The notes below the pieces were generated by a model. That model saw nothing but the letters and a program-made list of their open reading frames with translations, had not been told where the DNA came from and made no database searches. A stretch of DNA of 14,806 nt from Peptostreptococcaceae bacterium (GTDB taxonomy: Bacteria > Bacillota_A > Clostridia > Peptostreptococcales > Acidaminobacteraceae), in contig JABXKX010000465.1 in the NCBI GenBank assembly GCA_013619035.1, positions 1 to 14,806 on the forward strand. Direction: 5' to 3'. This document shows, piece after piece, positions 6,779 through 14,719 of this stretch. A program made the translations under genes and the position numbers. Position 1 is the stretch's first letter. Each line of letters begins with the position of its first letter.

Positions 6779-8479
6779 TTAGTCATTAAATGTTACATCC
6801 CAAGCATAAACATACTTGTTGTATCTTGGTGTGTATGTAATTCTATCACTTACCGCATAAATATCTTTTTGGAAATGAAGTGGAATATAAGAAATATCAT
6901 CTGCTGCTATTTGCCAAGCTTCTTGCATGATTTGATCTCTATTAACTTCATCCGTAGTTGACATGGCTTGATCTACTAAAGCATCCACTTTTTCATTGGT
7001 ATAGAATCCTCTATTAACACCACCAAAGCCATCTTTAACTGATCCATCTTGTGTTTTACTGTAAATCATATCCATGCCCATAAGTGTACTTTCTCCACCA
7101 CTATCAGCCCAACCAGTCATACAAAGATGTGTATTGTCTCCAGTTTTGTTTGACGCACTGATATAACTAAAGAATACCGTTCTAGACATCAAGTTGATGT
7201 TAACTTTAATACCTACTTTTTCTAAATATCCTGCTACAGCTGCAGCAATATCACCATCATTTACATAACGATCATTTGAGGCATCTAATGTAATCTCAAA
7301 TCTATAACCATCATCTTGTTTAGGATAACCGGCTTCATCTAATAACGCCTCTGCTTTTTCAGGATCAAAAGATAATCGTTTTACATTTGGATTATAGCCA
7401 TTAAATCCTTCTGGGATATACGTAGCCGCCGGCACAGCAAAACCGTTCATAACTTGCTTGATGATTGTCTCTTCATCAATTGCTCGATAGATCGCTTCTC
7501 TAACCTCAATTTTTTGGAATGGATTTGAACCATCTGGTGACTTCATAGGTTTTTCAGAATCTAAACTAGGAGTAGCAGTCCAACCTGCTAAGTTTAGATA
7601 AATAACTCTTAAACTCGGTGCATCCATAATTTTAATTTTATCATCGGTTTCAATAATTACAGTATCTCTTACTGGTACATCTGTAATCATATCCACAGCA
7701 CCTGAGATGATGTTCGCAGTTCTTGTACCTTCATTTGTGATTGGTTTATAAGTTACTTTTGTTGCTTCTGGTTTTTCACCCCAATACTCTTCATTTCTTT
7801 CAAATACAACTCTATCTTCTCTGACATGTTCTACCAGTTTGTACATACCAGTACCTACTGGAGTTAAAGCTATCTCTTCATCAGATAAACCTTCACATGT
7901 CTCTTTATCCATAATAACCAATGAGTTGATCTGAGATAACAATAAAACATTTGGTTGAATCATTGTCATTTCAAATGTATAATCGTCAATCGCTCTCATA
8001 CTGTCTAAAGTAGATAACATACCTTTAAAAGCAGACATATCTGTTAAAGCTCTCTCATATGTATACAAAACATCGTTAACGTCAAAGGTATTACCATTAT
8101 GGAATTTTACACCCTCTCTTAATTTGAAAGTCCACACTGTACCATCATCATTTACTTCCCAAGATTCTGCTAGTACACCTTCGTTTTGTAAAGAAGGATT
8201 CTTTCTTACTAGCGGTTCAAATATATGATGATTAATTCCATTTGTAATTGTTTCATTCAGAGGATACGGATCTAATGAATACGCATCACCTGCAAGTCCT
8301 ATCGTTAATTCTCTTGTTGGATCCTGTGTTGTTGTTTCTTGAGCACTGGTACTTTCAGTTGCTGCATCATTTCCCGTACCTGATACATCATTCAATGTTA
8401 CGTTGTTATTTGATGAACATCCAATGCTTGCAAATGTCATTGCTAACACGACCAACATCACTAATAATTTTTTTGCCAT
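6779..8479 (-). CDS. oppA: Peptide-binding lipoprotein (SBP_bac_5 family), OppA/DppA type
   Basis: This 566-residue protein is the extracellular substrate-binding component of the importer and the first gene of the operon. It has a lipoprotein signal: MAKK, a hydrophobic core, then SIGC with Cys21 as predicted lipidation site, followed by a Ser/Thr/Asn/Gln-rich linker to about residue 55 (SIGC is a slightly weak lipobox). The mature part is SBP_bac_5: ESWEVNDDGTVWTFKLREGVKFHNG (about 104-128), FDVNDVLYTYERAL, and a C-terminal DISYIPLHFQKDIYAVSDRI region typical of the family. The ATG has AGGAGG five bases upstream. A sigma-54-type promoter lies 46-63 bp upstream. Members bind di- or oligopeptides but also nickel, sugars or opines; three co-regulated peptidases nearby argue for peptides. 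The residues that choose the ligand cannot be judged without a structure. Confidence 0.93.
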   Translation of the reverse strand: MAKKLLVMLVVLAMTFASIGCSSNNNVTLNDVSGTGNDAATESTSAQETTTQDPTRELTIGLAGDAYSLDPYPLNETITNGINHHIFEPLVRKNPSLQNEGVLAESWEVNDDGTVWTFKLREGVKFHNGNTFDVNDVLYTYERALTDMSAFKGMLSTLDSMRAIDDYTFEMTMIQPNVLLLSQINSLVIMDKETCEGLSDEEIALTPVGTGMYKLVEHVREDRVVFERNEEYWGEKPEATKVTYKPITNEGTRTANIISGAVDMITDVPVRDTVIIETDDKIKIMDAPSLRVIYLNLAGWTATPSLDSEKPMKSPDGSNPFQKIEVREAIYRAIDEETIIKQVMNGFAVPAATYIPEGFNGYNPNVKRLSFDPEKAEALLDEAGYPKQDDGYRFEITLDASNDRYVNDGDIAAAVAGYLEKVGIKVNINLMSRTVFFSYISASNKTGDNTHLCMTGWADSGGESTLMGMDMIYSKTQDGSVKDGFGGVNRGFYTNEKVDALVDQAMSTTDEVNRDQIMQEAWQIAADDISYIPLHFQKDIYAVSDRITYTPRYNKYVYAWDVTFND

Positions 8480-8524
8480 TTTGCCCTCCTATAAATATAC
8501 TGTTTCATCAGTTATGTATAAGAG

Positions 8525-8542
8525 TTGCAATATTGATGCCAA
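8525..8542 (-). promoter_or_regulatory. Sigma-54 (-24/-12) promoter of the opp operon
   Basis: The minus strand reads TTGGCATCAATATTGCAA. The invariant GG (8539-8540) and GC (8527-8528) are separated by exactly 10 bases, and the elements TGGCA and TTGCA match the -24/-12 consensus (TGGCAC-N5-TTGCA). Transcription would start near 8515, about 36 nt before the oppA ATG. The gene immediately upstream encodes a sigma-54 activator with an intact GAFTGA motif, which supports the call. Confidence 0.85.
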
Positions 8543-8587
8543 AACAATAGGGTGTATATTTTGTGAATGACATCCATAAGTCCATGT

Positions 8588-8636
8588 AAAAAAAAGCTAT
8601 TAGGTTGTTTCGAATAAACCAAAACAACCTAATAGC
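8588..8636 (-). terminator. Rho-independent terminator of the sigma-54 activator gene
   Basis: A perfect 15-bp stem (8622-8636 with 8596-8610) and an 11-base loop begin directly after the TAG stop of the activator gene and are followed on the minus strand by eight T (8588-8595). It isolates the activator transcript from the oppA promoter just downstream. Confidence 0.93.
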
Positions 8637-10646
8637 CTAATTATTAATCTTATTTAACAACAACTCACCATGGTTTGTTATCACACAACCACCTCTTGTA
8701 TTATTTATTTTTATCAACTGAAGTTCACTCAAATTCTTTAAATAAGTTCTAATCTTACCTTCGCTCATATCCATATCATTACTTTTAAGCCTGTTGGCAA
8801 TATTTTTTCTGCCGATTTTAGGTGTGTTCTTTATAATAGATAAAATAGCATGTTCGTGTAATGATAACGTTTCAACTACTATCGAGTCACCTTTAAACAT
8901 ATACTTCGGTAAATCAATTAATGTGATTTTATGGACACTCTTCATTGCAATCATGTAAGTCACAACATTAATGATCTCTCTTACATTACCAGTCCATTTA
9001 TACGACTCAAAGAACTTAATCACATCATTTGAGCAAAAATGTTGTACCGTCATTTGATTATCATTCATCTGTTTTTTTATAAAATAATTCATAATATATA
9101 ATATGTCAGAAGGTCTTTCACGGACTGGCACTGTATCTATTGGTATCACACAAATACGATAAAACAGATCTTCTCTAAACTCATTGTTCTTAACCATTGA
9201 AAACAGATCTTTATTAGTTGCAGCAATAACTCTAACATCAATAGGGATACGCTTTGAATCCCCTATTCTTCTAATTTCTTGCTCTTGTAATACCCTAAGT
9301 AAACGGACTTGGAAACTCATGGGTGCATCCCCAATCTCATCAAAGAAAATAGTACCTTTATGAGCCATTTCAAACAAACCTTTACTGCCGCCTTTTACAG
9401 CACCTGTAAATGCACCATCCACATAACCAAATAATTCACTTTCCAATAAATTTGACTGCATACCTGCAAAGTTAACCGGTACAAAAGGTTGATTTCTTCT
9501 AGTAGAAGCATTATGAATTGATTGTGCTAAAATCTCTTTGCCTGTTCCAGACTCACCCTGTATCAAAATAGTTGATTCATTAAGTGATAGCCGTTTTGTT
9601 TTTTCTATCATTTCCAAAGTCTCATTATCCCGTGTGAGATAACTTGAAAAATCATAACGTTCCTTATTAAGTTTATGATCTTTATTTTTTCTAATAATGA
9701 CTTCCATAGCATTGATATCAGATGTATAACTCGAATAAATCAGTATTGCTTTATTATTGGATAGGTTCATTTCAGTGGTATTAATTAAAATTTCTCTACC
9801 CTCTCTATTTTTAATAACAACTGGTTCATATAAAAAATCTTCAAAGGTTTGAGAGACACCTGAGCTTTCTAATAACTCAGTGATATCACATCCGATGATG
9901 TTGGCATCACCTAATTTTAACATCCCTAAAAAGGTGGTGCTGACCGTCTTTACCAAACCATTATGATCTATCAAACACATACCATCTTTTGAATTGTTAA
10001 AGACACTTCTAACAACTTGTTCAGTATCATGAATACTTTGTAAATGCAGGTGATTCGTCTTTAATAACTGTATGTGATTTGACATATAACTGTTACTGAT
10101 TGCATTGATTACCTGCGGTGGAATGTGAAACACATTACAAATATCTATAATTGCTGAAATACTCGGAATTCTAGTCCCTAAGTCAATTTTGACTTGGACA
10201 GTATTAGGGACATATTGCATTTCTCCTAATGTAACAGCTGTATGAACACCTTCTAGGATATCAGCCCCAGGATAGAAAGGAATATAGTTCAATTGGTTGA
10301 TATCCAACTTCTTTAAGCTATCCGTAGCATTTATTGCACCCTCTTGATCATCGGTAACAACATAAACATTGGTAAACGGTTTAATCATTGTGAGCTGATT
10401 CAAGTTTCTATAATCCAACTCTCTCTCACTGCTAAAACATTGTTTATTACTGAGTTTATCACCCAGTTCTCTCCATACCTTTTCTCCAGATAACACGACA
10501 ACTTGGCTATCATCTTTTTCTGGCACATACTCATGACCCAAATAACCAATTACCTCTAAATAGTCAGAAAGGATTTCTTTAAAATAATTGGTGAGTGTTT
10601 TAAGTGTTTTACTTTTGAGCGCAATTACAGTTAATTTATTTTTCAT
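8637..10646 (-). CDS. Sigma-54-dependent activator with PAS and AAA+ domains
   Basis: This 669-residue enhancer-binding protein uses ATP to open sigma-54 RNA polymerase complexes. Residues 1-200 are an alpha/beta region I do not recognise, presumably the sensor. A PAS domain follows at about 210-310 (SKDGMCLIDHNGLVKTVS at 219-236). The AAA+ domain spans about 335-565: Walker A GESGTGKE (364-371), GAFTGA (411-416, the sigma-54 contact loop, intact), Walker B GTIFFDEIGD (431-440) and REDLFYR (491-497). The C-terminus (about 595-669) reads as a winged helix (IGRKNIANRL ... TYLKNLSELQLIK ... wing with GGCVITNHGE) rather than the usual Fis-type helix-turn-helix. The ATG is preceded by AAGGTG. The gene sits between two operons that both start with -24/-12 promoters, so it very likely controls both. 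No response-regulator aspartate domain is evident, so direct ligand sensing is likelier than phosphorylation. Confidence 0.93.
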   Translation of the reverse strand: MKNKLTVIALKSKTLKTLTNYFKEILSDYLEVIGYLGHEYVPEKDDSQVVVLSGEKVWRELGDKLSNKQCFSSERELDYRNLNQLTMIKPFTNVYVVTDDQEGAINATDSLKKLDINQLNYIPFYPGADILEGVHTAVTLGEMQYVPNTVQVKIDLGTRIPSISAIIDICNVFHIPPQVINAISNSYMSNHIQLLKTNHLHLQSIHDTEQVVRSVFNNSKDGMCLIDHNGLVKTVSTTFLGMLKLGDANIIGCDITELLESSGVSQTFEDFLYEPVVIKNREGREILINTTEMNLSNNKAILIYSSYTSDINAMEVIIRKNKDHKLNKERYDFSSYLTRDNETLEMIEKTKRLSLNESTILIQGESGTGKEILAQSIHNASTRRNQPFVPVNFAGMQSNLLESELFGYVDGAFTGAVKGGSKGLFEMAHKGTIFFDEIGDAPMSFQVRLLRVLQEQEIRRIGDSKRIPIDVRVIAATNKDLFSMVKNNEFREDLFYRICVIPIDTVPVRERPSDILYIMNYFIKKQMNDNQMTVQHFCSNDVIKFFESYKWTGNVREIINVVTYMIAMKSVHKITLIDLPKYMFKGDSIVVETLSLHEHAILSIIKNTPKIGRKNIANRLKSNDMDMSEGKIRTYLKNLSELQLIKINNTRGGCVITNHGELLLNKINN

Positions 10647-10685
10647 TATTTCACCTTAATCCTAGTTTATTATTATTCTACTCTC

Positions 10686-10714
10686 ATGGTAGCTTATGTA
10701 AAAGAAGTTGGCAA
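10686..10714 (-). promoter_or_regulatory. Candidate sigma-A promoter of the activator gene
   Basis: On the minus strand TTGCCA (10709-10714) is followed after 17 bp by TACCAT (10686-10691), giving a start near 10679 and a leader of about 33 nt. The -35 matches 5 of 6 and the -10 matches 4 of 6 consensus positions, so this is moderate evidence. Its -35 lies on top of the divergent iadA -24 element. Confidence 0.4.
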
Positions 10715-10726
10715 GTAACTTGCTTT
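10708..10726 (+). promoter_or_regulatory. Sigma-54 (-24/-12) promoter of the iadA-M42 operon
   Basis: The plus strand reads TTGGCAAGTAACTTGCTTT. GG (10710-10711) and GC (10722-10723) are exactly 10 bases apart, and TGGCAAG and TTGCT fit the -24/-12 consensus closely. The predicted start is near 10735, only about 14 nt before the iadA ATG, so the leader is little more than the AGGAGG site (10737-10742). Confidence 0.88.
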
Positions 10727-10748
10727 ATGTTATACCAGGAGGCTTATT

Positions 10749-11882
10749 ATGATTAAATTAATAAAAAATATTCATATCTATGCACCAGAGAACATCGGTA
10801 TTAAAGATATTCTCATTGTCGGTGATAAAATTTCAAAAATCAGTGACTTCATCAAACCATTCGACCAAGCAGAAGTTATTGATGGCAATCAGTTGATCTT
10901 AACACCAGGATTCATTGACCAACATGTTCACATTACAGGTGGTGGTGGTGAAGGAGGATTTACAACACGTGTACCTGAAGTTCAATTATCCGAACTTACT
11001 TCTTGTGGCATTACAACAGTGGTCGGTTTATTAGGGACCGATGTTTATACAAGAAATATAGAAAACTTACTCGCTAAGACCAAAGCACTAAACGAAGAAG
11101 GCATCACAGCATTTTGTTTGACTGGTGGGTATCGATACCCTTCAATTACCTTAACCGGTTCTGTTGAAAAAGATATTGTTTTTGTCAATGAAATACTGGG
11201 TTTAAAACTCGCTATTTCAGATCATAGGGCTTCATATATCAGTTATGAGGAATTCAAAAGAGCTGCAACACAAGTTAGACTCGCGTCAATGATCTCTAAT
11301 AAACAAGGTTACATACATTTACATATGGGGCAGGATGAACAATCATTAAATCATGTTTATAAGCTCCTAGAGGAAACGTCTTTACCCATTGGATTGTTTA
11401 AACCAACTCATGTTCAAAAGATATATGATGATGCCTTAAAATTTGCACAAATGGGTGGCATGATTGATTTTACAGCAAGTCTAAATAAAGAGCCACTTTT
11501 AAAACTATCACATGCTCTACAGTCATTGCCTGCTGGCCATATCACTTTAAGCTCGGACGCAAATGGTTCTTCACCTAAATGGAATGAACAAAAAGAAGTG
11601 GTCGGTATGGGTGTTAGCTCCCCAAAAACTCTTTATGAAACCATAAAAGCTTTACTAGAAATGGATAGAACCCTTGAAGAGGTTTTGCCCATCTGTACTT
11701 CCAACGTTGCCAAATCGATAGGTCAATATCCTAATAAAGGTGTTATAGCAGAAAATTCTGATGCGGATATGATTTTTTTCAATCAATCATTGGATATTGT
11801 ACATGTCATGGCAAAAGGACAATTTTTAATCGAAAACAACATCATAAAAAAAACAGGTACTTTTGAAAGGAGTTCATCATGA
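10749..11882 (+). CDS. iadA: Isoaspartyl (beta-aspartyl) dipeptidase
   Basis: IadA hydrolyses beta-aspartyl dipeptides, which ordinary peptidases cannot cut; they arise from isomerised aspartate and asparagine and from cyanophycin breakdown. The protein has 377 residues against about 390 in E. coli. The amidohydrolase fold is clear: PGFIDQHVHITGGGGEGG (53-70) with metal ligands His59 and His61 and the glutamate Glu68, Tyr128, the carboxylated-lysine site Lys153 in GLKLAISDHR (151-160), His192 in HLHMGQ, His221 in PTHVQ, and Asp270 in SSDANGS (268-274). By my recollection of E. coli IadA, a substrate-binding arginine three residues after His221 is a lysine here (Lys224). There is no signal peptide, so it is cytosolic. 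AGGAGG lies 6 bases before the ATG. It overlaps the M42 gene by ATGA and is divergent from the activator gene. Confidence 0.95.
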   Translation: MIKLIKNIHIYAPENIGIKDILIVGDKISKISDFIKPFDQAEVIDGNQLILTPGFIDQHVHITGGGGEGGFTTRVPEVQLSELTSCGITTVVGLLGTDVYTRNIENLLAKTKALNEEGITAFCLTGGYRYPSITLTGSVEKDIVFVNEILGLKLAISDHRASYISYEEFKRAATQVRLASMISNKQGYIHLHMGQDEQSLNHVYKLLEETSLPIGLFKPTHVQKIYDDALKFAQMGGMIDFTASLNKEPLLKLSHALQSLPAGHITLSSDANGSSPKWNEQKEVVGMGVSSPKTLYETIKALLEMDRTLEEVLPICTSNVAKSIGQYPNKGVIAENSDADMIFFNQSLDIVHVMAKGQFLIENNIIKKTGTFERSSS

Positions 11883-12946
11883 ATCAAATAGAATTAATTA
11901 AAGCGTTATCCAATTGTAATGGTGCCCCAGGTTATGAAGACTTGGTTGTTAACCTTGTAACACAGCAGTGTCAGGATTTAGAAGTTCATACCGATTCTTT
12001 AATGAATACATATATTAGAAAAGAATCTAAACAAAAACCTTTTACGATTATGTTAGATGCTCATTTAGACGAGGTCGGATTTATGGTTCAAAGCATCACA
12101 CAAAATGGTTTGATTAAATTTATACCTTTAGGAGGCTGGATTACACATAACCTTCCTGCTCATTTGGTTTCAATCAAAAATAATAACGGAGACTATATCA
12201 AAGGCATCGTAACATCCAAGCCACCACATTTTATGACAGCAGAAGAAAAGAATAAGAAAATTACTTTAGAAGACTTATCTATTGATGTTGGTGCTTCATC
12301 ACGAGAAGAAGTTTTAAAGCAGTATCATATCAGTGTTGGAGCACCAATCGTGCCTTCGGTAGAATTTAACTATAATCCGGATACCAACATCATGATGGGT
12401 AAAGCTTTTGATAATCGATTAGGCTGTGCTGCTGTGATAACCGCTTTAAATCAGCTACCTGAGCTAAAAGATATAAACATAGTTGGCGCTCTCGCCGTTC
12501 AAGAAGAAGTTGGTACACGTGGCGCTATGGTAACAGCAAGACAAGTGAAACCAGACTTGGCAATTGTCTTTGAAGGCACACCTGCCGATGATGTTTATTT
12601 AGATGATACCTTAGCTCAAGGGGTACTTGGTAAAGGACCACAGATTAGATTTAGAGACAACTCTTATGTTGCCCATCATAGGTTCATCGAATTAGCACAT
12701 CAAGTTGCAGATAAATATGATATTCCATACCAAGATGCTGTTAGATTGTCTGGAGGGACAAATGCGGGTAAAATTCATTTATCCAATCAAGGTATTCCCA
12801 CTCTAGTCCTTGGAATTCCTTCTAGATACATTCATACACACCATTCATATGCTAACTTCAAAGACTTTGAAAACACAGTCAAGTTGGCGGTTTGTATCAT
12901 TAATGAACTTGATGAGAACTCCTTAAAATCCTTATTATCACTATAA
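11879..12946 (+). CDS. M42-family metallo-aminopeptidase (FrvX/PepA glutamyl aminopeptidase-like)
   Basis: This 355-residue protein is a cytosolic dinuclear metallo-aminopeptidase; M42 enzymes typically form 12-subunit tetrahedral particles that trim short peptides. Visible motifs are DAHLDEVGF (60-68, His62 metal ligand and Asp64), KAFDNR (175-180, bridging Asp178), VQEEVGTRGA (207-216, Glu209 general base and Glu210 ligand), FEGTPADD (231-238, Glu232 ligand) and SRYIHTHHS (315-323, His319 ligand). The PDZ-like insert of the family occupies about 72-165. Its start overlaps the iadA stop as ATGA, with AAAGGAG six bases upstream, so the two are translationally coupled. FrvX, PepA, YsdC and cellulase-M names are all used for this family; the cleaved residue cannot be predicted reliably. 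Context suggests it works with IadA on imported peptides. Confidence 0.92.
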   Translation: MNQIELIKALSNCNGAPGYEDLVVNLVTQQCQDLEVHTDSLMNTYIRKESKQKPFTIMLDAHLDEVGFMVQSITQNGLIKFIPLGGWITHNLPAHLVSIKNNNGDYIKGIVTSKPPHFMTAEEKNKKITLEDLSIDVGASSREEVLKQYHISVGAPIVPSVEFNYNPDTNIMMGKAFDNRLGCAAVITALNQLPELKDINIVGALAVQEEVGTRGAMVTARQVKPDLAIVFEGTPADDVYLDDTLAQGVLGKGPQIRFRDNSYVAHHRFIELAHQVADKYDIPYQDAVRLSGGTNAGKIHLSNQGIPTLVLGIPSRYIHTHHSYANFKDFENTVKLAVCIINELDENSLKSLLSL

Positions 12947-12953
12947 ACACTAT

Positions 12954-12995
12954 AAAAAAACCGATGTTACCCCTACATATGACATCGGTTTTTTT
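12954..12995. terminator. Rho-independent terminator after the M42 gene, probably bidirectional
   Basis: Arms 12954-12967 and 12982-12995 form a perfect 14-bp stem with a core CCGATGT/ACATCGG, a 14-base loop, and seven A before and seven T after the core. It begins 8 bases after the M42 stop. Because A- and T-runs flank both sides, it can also stop minus-strand read-through from the chemoreceptor gene. Confidence 0.92.
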
Positions 12996-13152
12996 GAGTA
13001 AAATCTCATCTCAATCCTAATCAAATTATTAGACTCTATTCTGATCTATCTATAGGTAGATTATCTGAGTTCCCTCATCTTGTATTTGTACCAAAAGACA
13101 AAATAATAACACAAATGAATAGTTTCCAATCACCTAACGTGTCATTGTTTTC

Positions 13153-13203
13153 AAAAAAATAAGAACTCTAAACACCAGACTATATGTCAGTATTCAGAGT
13201 TCT
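13153..13203 (-). terminator. Rho-independent terminator of the chemoreceptor gene
   Basis: On the minus strand AGAACTCT (13196-13203) pairs perfectly with AGAGTTCT (13162-13169). The 26-base interior can extend or form a smaller hairpin (GAC/GTC around TATAT), and the stem is followed by TA and seven T (13153-13159). It lies 18 bases after the stop codon. The remaining stretch 12996-13152 between the two terminators holds no gene that I can see. Confidence 0.8.
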
Positions 13204-13221
13204 CATTAATATATGATTTCA

Positions 13222-14676
13222 TTATTTTTTTAAGATGTTTTCTTCAGGTCCAAAATTTTTCACAATAACTTTAAGTTCGTTCATGTAACCAAGAACTTCT
13301 CTAGACAAAGATTCAGCTTCAGCATATAATTTGTTTACTCTCACAGAATCACCTGATTTGATACTGTTATTTACCTTAGATAAAATGTTATGAAGTTCTT
13401 TATGTGGTTTATCTACTTTATACCAAACTTTTAAAATTGACTCATTTTTAGGATTTATAGCATTATGGAAATAACCAAAGGCACACTTATTACCATCACC
13501 TTGTAAAGCATGAATATGTTTTGTATCAACTATTGTTTTAAGATCTGCCATCCATTTAACATGACCTGCAATAGATCGATCCAAATGACTTAATACATCT
13601 TTATTGGACATGGTATGACTACCATTATTCAGTGGCTCAACTAGAAGACTTGCGATCTCAACATATTCGTCTCCAATACTATCTAAGTCATTTTTCATAT
13701 TTTCAGATGTATCAGCATATTCTTTTAGTGTTGAACCAAAGTTAGAGATATTTCCTGTTTCTTCTGTGATAACATTCATGGAAGCACTAATCTCTTGAGT
13801 AGAAGCAGTTAACTCCTGCATAAACGATGCAACACCTTGTATGCTTGAGATAATTTGATCCACCATAATCTGACTCTCATCAAATGATTTTGTTATTTCA
13901 TCATAATCATTGGTCAATTCACTGACTGCACTTCTTGTCTCCACAACACTTTTCACACTACTTCTAGATTTCTCATCAATTTCTTTTGTGAATGCATTCA
14001 TTTGATCCAATTGTTCTTTTGTATTTTCAGCTAGTTTTCTGATTTCTTCAGCAACAACTGCAAATCCACGACCTTGTTCTCCAGCTCTAGCTGCTTCAAT
14101 CGAAGCATTCAGTGCCAAAAGATTGGTTTGTTCTGCTATATCATTAACAGAATCAACAATAAAACTGATTTCACCTAACATTTTTTGCAGTGATTGCATA
14201 TTTTCATCAAGTGTATCAGTAATCTGTAATATCTGTTGGTTTCCTTGACTGATGTTATTTAGCTTTGTTGTATTATCATTGATATTTTCAGACACTTTCG
14301 TACCAGACTCTGCAATATCATCAATGTGTTTTCTTTGATCTTCAACAGTTTCAACAATTTCATGAACATTATTATTAGTAGTATCCACAGCATTAAATGT
14401 ACTGGACATCAAACTAGATACCTTGTTTGAATCATACTTAAAATTATCTGCAAACAAATCCAGTTGAAGTGATATAGCGCCTGTTTTAGGAACTGTACTA
14501 ATCATCTTATTGTTTGCAATAACAATGGTTCTACCTTCAGATAATCCTAGTAGTAGAATTTCTTTATAAGCTTTTGCCATCTCATCACCGGCTTGAAAAT
14601 CTTTTAAACCAAAATAATCAAATTCCTGATAAAGCTTTAGCATTTCTTTCATCTCATTGCGTTTTTTCCCGAACAT
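13222..14676 (-). CDS. Cytosolic methyl-accepting chemotaxis protein with CZB domain
   Basis: This soluble chemoreceptor of 484 residues from the chosen start would control a CheA kinase. There is no signal peptide or membrane helix. Residues 1-85 are a small domain I do not recognise. A long coiled coil follows with the conserved hairpin tip at about 180-217 ([20 protein letters not shown] then [19 protein letters not shown]). The C-terminal CZB domain has the zinc ligand set His372 (GHVKW), Cys398 (CAFGYFH), His425 and His429 (HKELH), with the Cys-to-His spacing of 27 seen in other CZB proteins. CZB receptors such as TlpD sense zinc, oxidants or hypochlorite. I chose the ATG at 14676 because GGAGG lies six bases upstream; an in-frame ATG at 14709 would lie upstream of the predicted transcription start. 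It has its own promoter and terminator, so the link with the peptide genes is only by position. Confidence 0.92.
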   Translation of the reverse strand: MFGKKRNEMKEMLKLYQEFDYFGLKDFQAGDEMAKAYKEILLLGLSEGRTIVIANNKMISTVPKTGAISLQLDLFADNFKYDSNKVSSLMSSTFNAVDTTNNNVHEIVETVEDQRKHIDDIAESGTKVSENINDNTTKLNNISQGNQQILQITDTLDENMQSLQKMLGEISFIVDSVNDIAEQTNLLALNASIEAARAGEQGRGFAVVAEEIRKLAENTKEQLDQMNAFTKEIDEKSRSSVKSVVETRSAVSELTNDYDEITKSFDESQIMVDQIISSIQGVASFMQELTASTQEISASMNVITEETGNISNFGSTLKEYADTSENMKNDLDSIGDEYVEIASLLVEPLNNGSHTMSNKDVLSHLDRSIAGHVKWMADLKTIVDTKHIHALQGDGNKCAFGYFHNAINPKNESILKVWYKVDKPHKELHNILSKVNNSIKSGDSVRVNKLYAEAESLSREVLGYMNELKVIVKNFGPEENILKK

Positions 14677-14682
14677 ATACTT

Positions 14683-14687
14683 CCTCC
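14683..14687 (-). promoter_or_regulatory. Ribosome binding site that fixes the chemoreceptor start
   Basis: GGAGG on the minus strand, six bases before the ATG at 14676, is the only good Shine-Dalgarno sequence near the 5' end of this gene. The upstream in-frame ATG at 14709 has none, and would add 11 atypical residues. Confidence 0.8.
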
Positions 14688-14710
14688 CATTTACAAAACA
14701 ACTCCACACA

Positions 14711-14719
14711 ATTGTATCA
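14711..14719 (-). promoter_or_regulatory. Extended -10 promoter of the chemoreceptor gene
   Basis: The minus strand reads TGATACAAT, a perfect extended -10 (TG-n-TAnAAT). The -35 region at 17 bp (TGGTAT) is poor, as is common for extended -10 promoters. Transcription would start near 14704, which leaves a leader of about 27 nt before the ATG at 14676. The rest of the right edge (14720-14806) shows no gene. Confidence 0.55.

Noticed and set aside
8248..8550. Plus-strand open frame of 100 codons
   Set aside because: It lies opposite the signal peptide of OppA and its sigma-54 promoter; the composition is unlike a real protein and there is no ribosome binding site.
13044..13061. Short inverted repeat ATCTATC/GGTAGAT
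   Set aside because: Seven-bp stem with a wobble pair, no T-run on either side, and already flanked by two good terminators; probably chance in AT-rich DNA.
14677..14709. Extended start for the chemoreceptor
   Set aside because: That ATG lies upstream of the transcription start predicted from TGATACAAT and lacks a ribosome binding site, while the ATG at 14676 has a strong one.
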